Source: Glandiceps talaboti
Lineage: Eukaryota > Hemichordata > Enteropneusta > Spengelidae
Assembly (NCBI RefSeq): GCF_964340395.1
Contig: NC_135569.1
Span: 14,695,519 to 14,759,518, forward strand
DNA: 64,000 nt
Direction: 5' to 3'
Shown here: positions 23,366 to 60,112 of the stretch, one piece after another
Position numbering within the stretch: position 1 is the first letter of the stretch
How the letters are laid out: each line of letters starts with the position of its first letter
Made by a program: the position numbers and the translations under genes
Notes under the pieces: model-generated
Database searches by the model: none
Seen by the model: the letters and a program-made list of their open reading frames with translations, nothing else
Told to the model about the DNA's origin: nothing

Positions 23366-23712
23366 CTCTCTCTTGTTTACCGTATACAGACAAATATACG
23401 CACCAGATATTCTCCATTCCTTGAAAACGTGATAACATGATCCGATGATGGAGAATCGACAGTAAAGTCAGTGAGTGCGACCCTCTCTTGCAAATACTGG
23501 TCGATTTTAAAATTACCCAAATGTTCATCAATCCCAACGGCTGCGTTCCCAACATACAGGAAGGGAGAATCCCGAGTATGCTCTATTAACTTCGTGGCAC
23601 CAACAGAAACAGATAAATGATTTAAACTGGCATCATACTCGACGTTGAAGGCGCTGTTCACACTCACTGAATAAGCGAGAATGAAGATGGCAATCGGCAC
23701 TATTCGGATCAT
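19903..23712 (-). CDS. GH31 sulfoquinovosidase-like enzyme, membrane anchored (3 exons)
   Basis: Exons 23404-23712, 21187-22960 and 19903-19997 join in phases 0 and 1 to give 725 residues (E. coli YihQ has 678). Exon 1 starts with a hydrophobic signal peptide (about 1-20). Exon 2 carries the whole GH31 body and follows bacterial YihQ closely, including [10 protein letters not shown] and [12 protein letters not shown]. By alignment, the nucleophile is Asp420 ([11 protein letters not shown]) and the acid/base Asp488 (WAGDQ). The four sulfoquinovose contacts of YihQ (Gln288, Arg301, Trp304, Tyr508) are kept as Gln302, Arg315, Trp318 and Tyr524. Exon 3 adds a membrane span (about 705-723) and stop. 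Predicted role: releasing sulfoquinovose from plant or algal sulfolipid glycosides at the cell surface or in lysosomes. The GH31 assignment is firm; substrate is inferred. Confidence 0.9.
20440..20985. repeat. 33-bp minisatellite in GH31 intron 2
   Basis: About 16 copies of TTATTGCCTGGCAATGAGGG plus CATTATTATACAC; two copies lack a TTA. Because 33 is a multiple of three, three overlapping long open frames appear on both strands (20419-21199). They are artefacts. The array is intronic. Confidence 0.95.
21107..21178. repeat. AAAC microsatellite next to the GH31 intron 2 donor
   Basis: CAAA/AAAC run that begins a few bases inside intron 2. If the intron were retained, the GH31 frame would run through it as a Val-Cys-Leu-Phe tail to a stop at 21098. 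Confidence 0.95.
23268..23373. repeat. TC microsatellite in GH31 intron 1
   Basis: Nearly pure CT run, close to the exon 1 donor at 23403. Confidence 0.95.
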
Positions 23713-23796
23713 GGTGAGGTATTGTTGCTTGGTGACAACAAACTAAGACCTATTGAAATAATGATACAAAGAACGTAAACTTGTGACTGGCAAAGT

Positions 23797-23799
<3 letters not shown>

Positions 23800-23879
<80 letters not shown>

Positions 23880-23939
23880 CCTACCTACCTACCTACCTAC
23901 CTACCTACCTACCTACCTACCTATCTATCTATCTATCTC
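23800..23939. repeat. CTAT/CTAC microsatellite
   Basis: CTAT units switch to about twelve CTAC units (about 23877-23922) and back, just upstream of the GH31 start codon. Confidence 0.95.
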
Positions 23940-24699
23940 GTGAGTTGGTTCCGTTGGTTGCAAAGTTGAGTTCTACTGCAGGAAATAAAGACGAGTTTGT
24001 ATTCTTTAGCTGGTGGAGTGTTATACCCATCATATAATGTATCAATATATTATGTATACTGAAGCTAACCTTTTAATACTCCCAGTTTACTTAACACCTC
24101 CAGTAAGTTTGTTTGAAATATGTCTGTTTCAACATAGTGTATGAACTGCGAGTTGAAACTTGTTTCAATTGGGAGCGAGCAGACGTGTATATGTAATACT
24201 AATATTTGTCTGAACATAATCAATAATTCAATATATATTATTCCCCTATATTTTACGTCATTCAGCCTTGCCACTCACAAGTCGCTATTATACGAGTAGT
24301 GACAACCCCTTAGGTCACTAAAAAAAAGCTTGAATTATTTCTGGTCAGTACAGTCTGTCTAAAGTGGTTTGATGACGCGATGTTTTTTATTCTCAACAAA
24401 CTATTTATGACAGTTACTTCTTTTTATTTAGCATTTTAGAGCAAGTGTGTGTATTATGTGGGGGTAGATGTCATTTGCTTGTTCATGATTGGCTCTGCAG
24501 TAGTCTTCACTGAAGCAGGGAGGGTTATTTCTGTTATTTTGGATCTGCAGACTGCATCAGTGCATGAGCTGGACGAACACGATAATTTAAAAAACGATGC
24601 GAGATGCGCGCTGACCAGTCAGAATCATTTAATAGATCACACGTATTTTCCAGCTGAATGAAGAAATATTTTGGGGAATGAAGTAATTATACTTCCTAT

Positions 24700-25110
24700 T
24701 AGTCTTGCTGCCAGACTCGTGACTATCGTCCCTAATCTTTGAATGTATGCCGAGCGGCTTAGCCACGAGAAGAGAGGGACTCGTCTCTCACTTCTCGCGG
24801 CTTCGCCACTCAGGGCGCACTTCGTGACGGTGCGCCTTACAAAGCTAAGAGACGATCGATAGTCACTATCTGGCAGCGAGCCTAACCTCCGATCAACTCA
24901 AAACATAATTCATGAAAATTTGGGAAATATAATAAGGGCGTTTTGACTCATATTTCAAGGATGGAAATTGCACTGTGTTTTTTTAACCACGCCAGATAAT
25001 CAAATAAAGCAATAATGTTGGAAAGAATTGTTCACGCCAGACAATAAAATGTAACAATATTTGTAAATTTGAAACACCAGATGATGAAATGTAGCAACTG
25101 TATATATTAG
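24700..25110. mobile_element. Foldback element with adjoining satellite remnant
   Basis: Hairpin 24700-24884 begins TAGTCTTGCTGCCAGAC and ends with the near-inverse CTGGCAGCGAGCCTA. It is followed at about 24990-25100 by two or three copies of the CAGACAATAAAATGTA satellite unit also seen at 12870-13255. The shared pairing supports one element family. Confidence 0.6.
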
Positions 25111-25836
25111 TGACACTATGTAAATATTTCAAATAAACAAATATAATTTTTCAATATACATCACATATATCATTTTTACCTCAGCACATAGTGTTTGTTG
25201 TATTGTTGACTTAGTGTAAACTCAGACCACTATATAGCGGTCTGACATGTAAACAAATTCACTGACAGCAATATAAATGACCTTTCCTACCTTATCAAAT
25301 ATAATATTTTATCAAAAGGTGGTCTGACTTCCAGTGTGATCTTTCTCTCCTATTTACACAACGAGATCAAACCATTGTTGGAGATCGCGTGTAGTTATAT
25401 GTAAAGGTAGCATGGAGACCCTGGAATTCGGAACGCGAAATCGTAATTTTATTTTTTATTTGTTGATAGCATATGCCTTCAAAGTCTTAAATAACGCTAC
25501 GTGCCATACTTTTTTTTTCAGTTTTATCATATTCCCGCAAGCCAGAGTTATTATTTCTAAATAAGAACGTTGCCGTAAAACAGGCTGTGGTTTGCGACGA
25601 TGTTTTATCATTGTTTATTAAAACAAAAAAGAAACAACCTAAAATCCCATACAGTTGGATATTAGCACACAGGCACTCGAATAAATCTGTCTGATTTGGG
25701 GAAAAATGTATAGTGAATTCACTATACATTTAAAAAAAATCATACACATTGATTCGAGTGCCTGTGGATATTAGTACTAAATTGGGCATTCACTAACTTA
25801 ATAAATACATGCCAACAGATAAGCATTTACTGATGG

Positions 25837-26047
25837 AACTTGTTACAAACAGGTATAGTAAATGACTGAATTGGATTAATAACACTTGGCACAGCATGTT
25901 GGAACAACAGAGACTTGTATTACATTTCATGGTTTGATAAGAACAGTTTTATGGACTCTTTACATATTCAAAAAACAAATTTCATGTTCTCCTACACATA
26001 ATGAGGTTATAAAACTGTTAATATTTAAATAGCTTGCTTGTTACAGT
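25837..26047. mobile_element. MITE-like element, diverged copy
   Basis: Begins AACTTGTTACAAACAGG and continues with TTAATAACACTTGGCACAGC. It matches the first half of the complete element at 39761-40034, and its inverted right end is degraded. Confidence 0.6.
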
Positions 26048-26096
26048 GTGCCATGACAGGGAAGTGATTACATATTGAAGCAGAGAGGGATGGGTG

Positions 26097-26232
26097 TAGT
26101 CTAGCTGCTAGACCTCAGGCTTTAATTTCTTCTCAATACTCTGTTTCTGAAGGTGGCACACAATCAAGGGCGAAAGCCTTCGGTCGCCTTGACAGTGAGT
26201 AGAAAAGCCCGAAGGGTCTAGCAGCAAGACTA
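26097..26232. mobile_element. Foldback element
   Basis: Left TAGTCTAGCTGCTAGACC and right GGTCTAGCAGCAAGACTA are inverted copies, both flanking a CGGGCTT-like block. Same terminal signature as the elements at 12253 and 24700. Confidence 0.65.
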
Positions 26233-27544
26233 GGATGGGTGATGTCGCAGGAATGGGGGTAGCAAATGCCATTCCCATATCAAACTAATATTGAGTATTA
26301 CCACATTGTTTCCCTGTGATCTCCTTTATATATATTTGGGATCCCCCCCAGTAGTCAAAACGACAACTCCCTTACTGGACTGTAAGCTTACTTCTGTAAT
26401 GTTGTAGTACAAATGTACCTGTAGCATTAACATTACAATAGCGTTACTGAAGACAAGTATTTTATAAATTATAATAATTTTCATTACTTTATCATTTCCT
26501 TTACGATTACATCACGATTCCGGATTCCGAATTCCAGGGTTTTCGTGTTACGTCATGAAAAAGGCATGCTAGCCTTAAATTTTCAGGGTACGAGCAGAGA
26601 TTTGTACCGGACAGTTATCTGGTACATGGTTGGCGTTAGACTCGGGTTTGGACCACGACTTTCCGTCTGTCATATACTCTGGGTACGGTATCAGGCAGAC
26701 CAGTCAGCTCCTCATGGATTTTTTTTACCAGCTATCTCTTGTACATAAAATTTAAATAGCAGAAGCATGGATTGTAAACTGCTACTTATTGCTACATACA
26801 CAGAACAAGTTAGTTGTGAACCAGTGACATGTAGGTATAGTTATGAACCGCATGTTACAAAATTAGTAACCGAGAAAAAAAATTGCATTGCTCCTGAATA
26901 TGGAAACAATAATTTGATGCAGGACTAACAGTAGAAAAAAAATACTGTCACAGTGATGGGGAAAAATTGCTGCCTACCCTTTCCTCGAGTCCCCCCCCCC
27001 GAAATGAAATGGTTCTCCCCTAATGGGACTTTGACCAAACCAAGGTCATACTGTCCGTTTAGAGATAGGGTACGTGTATTCCACGCTAATATCTGTGTAT
27101 ATATCAGACAATGTGTAAGTAATCCACCTACCTTGCAATCCTAACACTTGCTCGTCAGCTGGCGGCACGTTCACAGATTTCCTAGATCATAGTATTAGTA
27201 GATGCCCTTTATGGTTCAGGCCTCCAGCTGGAACTACCGTATCTGATAACGATTAGTCAGTACTTGCTAACATGGCGGTCGCTCTTATCTCGATAATAAT
27301 TCATTGGTGACATAACATAGGGGTGCTTTATAGTTAGCTTTGACTGATAACGGAGGCTGATTGGGTCCGTTGATAGGGCAGTCGCAAACGGTGCGTCTTG
27401 TACGATGCCGTAAAAGAGGCTGTGGTTTACGACGATGTTAGTAGGGTAGCCCTATGAATTTGTAGGACCAGGTGAACCCAAATACTAAGCCTGCCACTAC
27501 TCTACACAACAACACAACACACGTGGTTGGGGGCAAAGGTCAAC

Positions 27545-27550
27545 TTTATT
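27545..27550 (-). terminator. Candidate polyadenylation signal AATAAA
   Basis: Minus-strand AATAAA 136 bases after the TGA of the candidate exon at 27686-27836. Confidence 0.3.
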
Positions 27551-27685
27551 TGCAGTTGGCCAAAAATAATTATGCTGTACATAGAATTCGAAGAATATTT
27601 GCAAGAGGCACAATGGATCTATAACATTAGTAATACAGTTATGTAATACACCATGTGCCAGCAGCCTCTGTCAAAGAACACTATA

Positions 27686-27836
27686 TCATATCATAATCAT
27701 ATTCACAGCCTCGTACATGGTTTTAAACTCCAATAACGCTCGAACTAGACATAAGATCAGGAACATACGTCGTGTCGTTCCGGCGTAACCAGCCTCCTTT
27801 TGGACCGATGTGTGAGGGCGCCCGTCACGACGTACC
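27686..27836 (-). CDS. Candidate last exon of an unidentified minus-strand gene
   Basis: A CTGCAG acceptor at 27837 opens a 49-codon frame (phase 1) ending in TGA, with AATAAA 136 bases further on. The peptide begins with a basic, polar part (RRDGRPHTSVQKEAGY) and then has a helix-like hydrophobic part (MFLILCLVRALLEF). Its base composition is richer in G+C than the surroundings, as coding exons here are. I do not recognise it and found no upstream exon between here and the channel gene. It could be a gene relic. Confidence 0.25.
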
Positions 27837-29222
27837 CTGCAGACTATTATTGTACACGAGTATTCATATTTTAATATTTATAAATAGATTTGGGGATGTG
27901 ATATTGGTATTATACTGCGTAGGTTGAAAGTTGAACGTGGATGTAATAATTCTTCTATGAAGACGTCGACGGATAGATTTACACATTTCATACAAACAAC
28001 AGCAAAATAAGTAATGAAATAAATAGTGTGTACAAACAAAAATAGGGGTACACCATTTGATGGGGGCGGGGGGCTGGAGAATTTTTGAAAAAAAAAAACA
28101 TACCAAAATGAAAAAAAAAATGTTACTTTTGGCCTGCAACATTTTTTTTGCCTCACCTACAAACCAACTGAAGATAACTTGAGTACATGTGCCTGCAGTT
28201 TTGGTGGCGGCTATTACTTTAAAGGAATGTTGAACATATACACATCTAAGGATTTACACTTCAGAAAAAAATGTTTTAACTCAATTGATGATATAATTAT
28301 CGCAATGTTAATCATACTTTTCAATAAAATTCCATAAAGGTCGTGGTTTTGTCACGTTTCTATGGCCGTCCACATTTGATTTTGACTCGAAAACGAGGCT
28401 GGAGTCTCTTATGGAAGTAAACTTTATTACGTGGAGATAGAGGTCTATGGACGCCTGCTATCCTGACATGTTAAAATTGCACCGGAGAGCAGCATTTTAG
28501 TCCTTGAATTTCCAATATTGTATCAAACCAATGTTTTTAATTTCTTTTTTTTTCTCTCTATACTTCAAAGTTTATTGATCAGGGACGTTGAATTCGTTGC
28601 CAGGAAACGTCATTAAAAATGTAAAAGGAGTAAGATACACCTGAATTCATAATTTATATTATTTACACGATTGTGTTAAATCTACTACATACTTTCCTGT
28701 CAAAATACATACATAGGTATAATTTTTTTGTCATGAATATAGTACATAGTTTAGACAGAGCGGGGGAAATACGGCCATTCCAGATTGCAAACAGGAATAC
28801 CGCACCCGCGCTCAACTTGGCGGTATCATTACCTCATTGTACTGTTTCTTAAGAGCTTTGTCCCTTGGTATTCTGTAGACGTGTAAATCAGGGATGCATT
28901 TTGTATTGTTCAGACATCGAGGAAAGCAGCAGCGCTCTATGATTAACTGAGTAACCTATACCATGTATACCCCCAAGGTACACATAGACAGGAAGTAGAG
29001 TGCCACCGGCCAATTTTGCAAAAGGCCTATTGTTCGTTTAGTGACGTACATATAAGTGTTGGTAGACACGCCCTATTCAGTGATAATTTCAAGGTCAAGA
29101 TAAAAAGCGCATTTTTTGTTGAAGTTAGAGGGTTCAAATTATTATATATAAATAGAGGTTTCCTGCAGCAGAAACAGTCACTAGATGGTACATCTAATTA
29201 GTATGTCAACTTGCTATCTAAC
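27837..29222. other. Region upstream of the channel gene
   Basis: Contains A and T homopolymer runs at about 28090-28150, a MITE copy at 28773-29031, and the presumed promoter and leader of the channel gene. No other feature supported. Confidence 0.4.
28773..29031. mobile_element. MITE-like element, copy 2 of 2
   Basis: Diverged copy of the element at 5440-5684. It starts GGCCATTCCAGATTGCAAAC and ends AAAGGCCTATT. It lies less than 200 bp upstream of the channel start codon, so it may contribute to the leader or promoter. Confidence 0.65.

Positions 29223-29238
<16 letters not shown>
29185..29238 (+). promoter_or_regulatory. Upstream open frame overlapping the channel start
   Basis: ATG at 29185 and again at 29203 share a frame that ends with TGA at 29236-29238, across the main ATG at 29223. 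If these bases are in the mature leader, the overlap would reduce translation of the channel. Confidence 0.3.
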
Positions 29239-54964
<25,726 letters not shown>

Positions 54965-56559
54965 GAGACATTTTGTCATATTTGAAACAAATGGTTCATA
55001 CATTACACAAAGGGCATTTATTCTTCGTTGCAGCATTATAGATTTGATGTATAATCATTCAGTCGATAATAATTACACAGTCATTTATACACAAATAGGA
55101 AACATCACTTTTAGACCTTTTGTCCAATGACTTTTAGAAGTCGCGTCCTATGATTTTTCATACCATACGTCTGTACGTCATGTGTGTGTTTGTTTGTTTG
55201 TTTGTTTGTTTGTTTGAGTCAGATGCTACACACAAAGAAAGTTTTTTTTCTGTATCAGTTTATAGCTAACAAGAAATAATCAAAATGTTGGTTTCAATTT
55301 CTTTAATATACGACCTTGTGTAAACCAAAACATACCACAATATGGAACTTGCAAACCTGCAATGTTGACTGTTGCATAATGGGAAATGTGATAATAGATA
55401 CTCATGAATTAGCATTGTAAACAATAATGTTACATTGTTTTTAACCACAAATGATCAATTCATAATCACCCTGATCATTGTGGGAGGTTTATTTTATCGG
55501 TAGCTCCAGATTAGGTATTACGACAACCACAGATAATCCCATAGTCCTTTGCATCTGAGCATGCTCAGACTGGATTGCAAGTTCCCTATTACTCTATTAA
55601 CGTGGATTTATTGACCATTACAGCAAAGTTGTTCTTTATCGCACACGTGCACCTTAAATATAAAATTACCCTGTCCAGAAATGCTTCGTTTGACAGTGTG
55701 ATGTAGGTAAAAATTAGTGTTGTGTAGATTCAAGTGATTACTTAAATCAATATATCATTTACGATTTGTAGGTGTCGCATGTTGAAGTGAACCTTAGGTT
55801 AAAGCGGCAACAGAACATGTTTCTGAAACATTGAATCATCTATATGGTTGAAGGTATTTTGGGTAGCTGTATAAACGATAACTCAAATCAAACTGAGTCT
55901 AGGTCCGTACCCAAAAATCAGCGCCCTCAACGAGAATCACGATTTAAACCTGTTTGATGATTGCTATTTTAACACTTTTAAATGAATATATTGTGATTAT
56001 CTGATTGAAAAACGATAGTACAGTACAAACGAGCACAGATTAACGTGGTGACAGATTGAAAACCAAACTTTCGCCCCTGTCACTACACCAAATACGGATC
56101 ATATTGACCACTAATTAATAATATATACAATGTTTTTTTAATATATATAATGTTTTGTATAAGTATCTTACCTGCTTTTAGTAAATATATCTTGGGTTAG
56201 TTGATGTTAAAAATATTCCAGTTGTAGCTGGTACAGATTTAAGACCACTTTATGATTTGTTTTAATTGGAAAGATTTCAAATACTAACAGCAAAATACTA
56301 CAATGTTTTATCAGGAACAGACATACAATCTTACTATTGTTATTGTTACCACTAACTTTAAGTAGCCAATGTGTTTATGGGAATAACTATATTATAACAT
56401 TTGTACTGAATGTAAAGATTTCTTGAATTTTTTAAAACACCATCATTTTGTACAAACTTTGAAATAAGTTTTATATCAATTCGTTATCTGTCAATTTTAA
56501 ATCACTTTGATTCACATGTTTTACCTGCTGCCCATACTTTTGGCAAAACATCTAAATCT

Positions 56560-56900
56560 TGAATGGTACACAAGTTTGTTTATCTATGTTTTGTGTGTTG
56601 TTCACGCCATGTCGGGGCACCCTCATGCATCGACCATACCCTAGGGAAAGAGCACACCGTTGAGGGCAGAACGAACGACCCAACTTTTCTTTATTACGTA
56701 CAGTTTAATATTGCTAAACAGTTTTGAAATATATGCAATTACGGATTTGAAAGAGAACTAACTAGACATTTGAACTGTGGATGTACACAAGTTTGATTAT
56801 CTATGTTTATGTGTTGTTTACGCCATGTCGGGCGCCCTCAGGCATCGACCAACCCCTCGGGAAAGAGCAGACCGTTGAGGGCGGCACGCATTACCAAGTG
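56560..56900. repeat. Two-copy duplicated segment with internal hairpin
   Basis: Copies at about 56566-56680 and 56785-56897 share GTTCACGCCATGTCGGG or GTTTACGCCATGTCGGG and AAGAGCA-ACCGTTGAGGGC. In the second, GCGCCCTCA pairs with TGAGGGCG. Confidence 0.7.
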
Positions 56901-58359
56901 AGCATTTTGAATTTAGCATAAACTAAATGTTTTGATTAAAATTAAGATGAGGGACATATTTTCAAAGTTATAATTGATATTGCTCGTCGCAGCCGATGTT
57001 GAACATTTGTGCATGTATGGGGTTAATGATTAATTCCTGAAACTATTTCTAGGTCCAAGGCGTCTACAGAGAATGTTCATATTTTTTTCAATTAATTAGA
57101 TGTGTACTGATATATGCATTACGATTTGAATGGAATAAATTCACTCATATCCTTATTAAGTTACACATTATTGAATTTAAATTTTATTTCCGACTACAAA
57201 TCTAAACCCGATGGACTCCAATCCGTCGATAATACGTCATTTCTCAGACTTACAATAATCGAGTTCTTCCAAACTTGGCACAAAGGTTACATATCCACGT
57301 CACTTCGTTTTCATGACATATGCATATTTGACCGAATAACTGCCATGTTTCTTTTTCAAAATCAATATTTATAACATAACTCTCAAAATGTAATACATAG
57401 AGACTTCATTCAAGTGTCTACCCCCATATTATTAGGTACAAATGTTCTTTTCGTACCTTGACCTATGTCTATGACATACATGTAGACCATCAGGGCAAAT
57501 TATCAAAATCAAACCATTCTTTGCTTATCAATTTTCACTTGATGGGGGCACTCTATTTTTGAAATTGGCAGTTGGGAGGGCATTGATATTGTTTTTATAA
57601 AACAATTTGGATGGCGGGAGCTCATTTTGTTTTTGATTGTGGCGAACGAAAAATGAATTTCTACAACGGCGTGACCTTGTGTAACCTGTAGTATTTGTTC
57701 TTTTCCCCATTTCATACCAATATTTTCTAATATTATCTTACGGTGACGTTGAAACCTAACAGCGTGTTACATATACATTACCTACCACACTAGTTACAGA
57801 ACATGTCATGTAAATACTCGGTTAATTTATAATCAATAGTTCACTTCTTATGTTACGCTTGGGGGCAAAAGTTGGACGTTGTGTGTGGTCAGTGTTAACG
57901 ATTTTAGTTGTACTTTGGAATGTTTGCGTAATTATGAACCTACCATACCCACCATGTGCATCGTAATATTAGACGTGGCCATGTGACTGTTTACATGATT
58001 CCCCAAATACAGAGTCAGAATTTGTAGTAATTAGTAATTAATATTTGTGTGTTGTAGTTAATGTGCCTAGGTTTCAATCCCGTGTTCTGGCGGTATCTAA
58101 TTTATCAGTAGGATCTAGGATCACACGTATTAGGTAAATTCTCTGATCTAGACCAACCTTTTTCTATCACTCTGCAAGATTATTGTTCTTTTCTCCTGTA
58201 ATGCCTATCTTTATACTTATGCCACCTTGTTGTTAGCATTGCTGAACATATTATCGCATCTTATCGAAACTGCATGCTCTTGTACAACCCCTTGTACACC
58301 ACTGACAGGTAATCGTGCGACCAGAAACGGCGTCAGAGTGGGTGTCATGATATTTGAAT

Positions 58360-58610
58360 TCTATAATGGTATTAGGTCAGGTACGTGCATCTCTTGGGTG
58401 GTTGACTAAAATGGTCTCAGGTGAGGTACGTGCATTTCTTGGGTGGTTGACTAAAATGGTCTCAGGTGAGATACGTGCATCTCTTGGGTGGTTGACTAAA
58501 ATGGTCTCAGGTGAGATACGTTCATCTCTTGGGTGGTTGACTAACATGGTCTCAGGTGAGGTACGTACATCTCTTGGGTGGTTGACTAAAATGGTCTCAT
58601 GTATAAACTG
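58360..58610. repeat. 45-bp minisatellite, about 5 copies
   Basis: Unit contains GGTCTCAGGTGAGGTACGTG and TCTTGGGTGGTTGACTAAA. As 45 is a multiple of three, open frames appear on both strands and are artefacts. Confidence 0.9.
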
Positions 58611-58784
58611 TATAAATGAACTGTCCTTCCATGTCACAAATCCACACAAAATGAAACACAAGAATTTCATAACAGGATGATCCCTTCTCCCAATTCCCCC
58701 CCCCCTACCAAATCAACCTGACCACCTCAGACAAAAGAAAATGATCCATCCCTTACAGACGTGTTGCGCTACCCCAGCAAGCAC

Positions 58785-58919
58785 TCACGTGATTTGGCAA
58801 GCCTCGTGGCGCTTGACTGAACACGACTTAGTTACAGTCTTACAGCGACTTGGGTTTATCCTGACACCGTGCTTCGTTATTCACCACAGGTCTGTGATAA
58901 AATTGAAGCAGTCCATCAC
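58785..58919 (+). promoter_or_regulatory. Presumed promoter and noncoding first exon of the GLYAT-like gene
   Basis: A palindromic E-box TCACGTGA (58785-58792) lies about 130 bases before a good donor (CATCAC|GTAAGT at 58920). The coding exon begins at a splice acceptor, so a 5' exon is required. A near copy of the E-box and exon end recurs at 63297-63439, which supports function. Confidence 0.45.
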
Positions 58920-59042
58920 GTAAGTACACCCGCGGATCACACTCATGAATAGAACACAAATTGTTTGTTTGTTTGTTTTCGTAAACATTAACTAACCTGA
59001 GATTTTGTGACCTTACTGACATTACAATTGAAATTGTCTATG

Positions 59043-59414
59043 AAGGTCTTTTTGGGCCTAATACAATTGTTTGGTTCCGGTTACCCGACCCCACCTAGTT
59101 TTTCACGCTGACCTTAAGTTTTTACATATTCGAGGAAAGAAAATTGCGAAAATTGCGCTTGTGAAGTCTCGCCAGAAATAGTGGATTCGGAAACTGACAT
59201 CAACTTTAAAAGACAATATAAAACTGCTCTTCCAATCTGTAATGGCTGTATATCTGATGAGAAGAAACCAATAACACAGAGGCCATTTGGAAAACAATGG
59301 AACACATAACTACCTGAACTAGACACTCACACATGGAAAAGAAAAAATCTACCTACCCCACCTATTCTAAAATTGAGCGTAATCGGGACCACACAATTCT
59401 TTTCATTAGGCTTT
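59043..59414 (-). mobile_element. Dispersed about 370-bp repeat, copy 2 (inverted)
   Basis: Inverted relative of 53186-53559. It lies in the presumed leader intron of the GLYAT-like gene. Confidence 0.75.
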
Positions 59415-59698
59415 AACTTGTTTCATTCGTAGTTGTATTGGGTACCTCCTCTTTGGGTCATAGGGTCGCATTCTACTTGAGATCAATATAATTTGTAATA
59501 CGCTCTATGAGGTAGGCAAATATGGCACACATAATATAAACACGTTCAAATTTTCAGCGGAGTAACCTGATTTGGGGACAGCCTAAATATGCTCTACAGA
59601 CTACCTTCTACGTTATTGTGTTATAAGTGTACAATTAGGTTCTGGATGTAAACCTAAAAAATCAAGGAATGGATTTTATCCTATCTGTACATATATGT

Positions 59699-59699
59699 C

Positions 59700-59767
<68 letters not shown>
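59699..59767. repeat. CAA microsatellite
   Basis: About 23 CAA units in the presumed leader intron of the GLYAT-like gene. Confidence 0.95.
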
Positions 59768-60112
59768 GATACACACTATGTCCATGGTGCATTACCAATA
59801 TAAGTGTCTACTATGTCTCTCAGTAATTACCCCAAACAATTTGAAAAGGTCTACCATGTCTCAGAAATCCCCCCCCAAAAAAAACAATTTCCTTAAAATA
59901 TTGTGATCTAATTATCTAATAATTATATGGGCGGAAGCTTTATACAGTAGAAGAAGCGAATCATTAATGATCCCAATATTATTATATATAGTGTACATGT
60001 AGTGTGATTGATATGAGTGGTAGGGTACCTTGTCCAACTTTTGTTCAGGATATTGGCGTCACCAAGGAGGTGTTTTCTTTTACAATTTGTAATGTATTTT
60101 CCCCACAGGAAA

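Larger units (their letters stand above)
23713..27540. other. Repeat-rich intergenic region
   Basis: Expected to contain the GH31 promoter immediately right of 23712. Beyond that I see a CTAT/CTAC microsatellite, foldback elements at 24700 and 26097, satellite remnants at about 25000-25110, a MITE at 25837-26047, C runs at about 26345 and 26990, and no supportable exon. Confidence 0.5.
54965..58700. other. Intergenic region between the channel and the acyltransferase
   Basis: Holds the channel 3'UTR (no clear AATAAA close by), a GTTT run at about 55187-55216, a duplicated segment at 56560-56900, and the 45-bp minisatellite at 58360-58610. No exon supported. Confidence 0.5.

Noticed and set aside
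58354-58680. 108- and 97-residue frames
   Set aside because: Products of the 45-bp minisatellite read on the two strands.
60017-60112. Longer GLYAT-like start giving 322 residues
   Set aside because: The extra 32 codons cross a clear TTCCCCACAG acceptor and do not resemble the family N-terminus.
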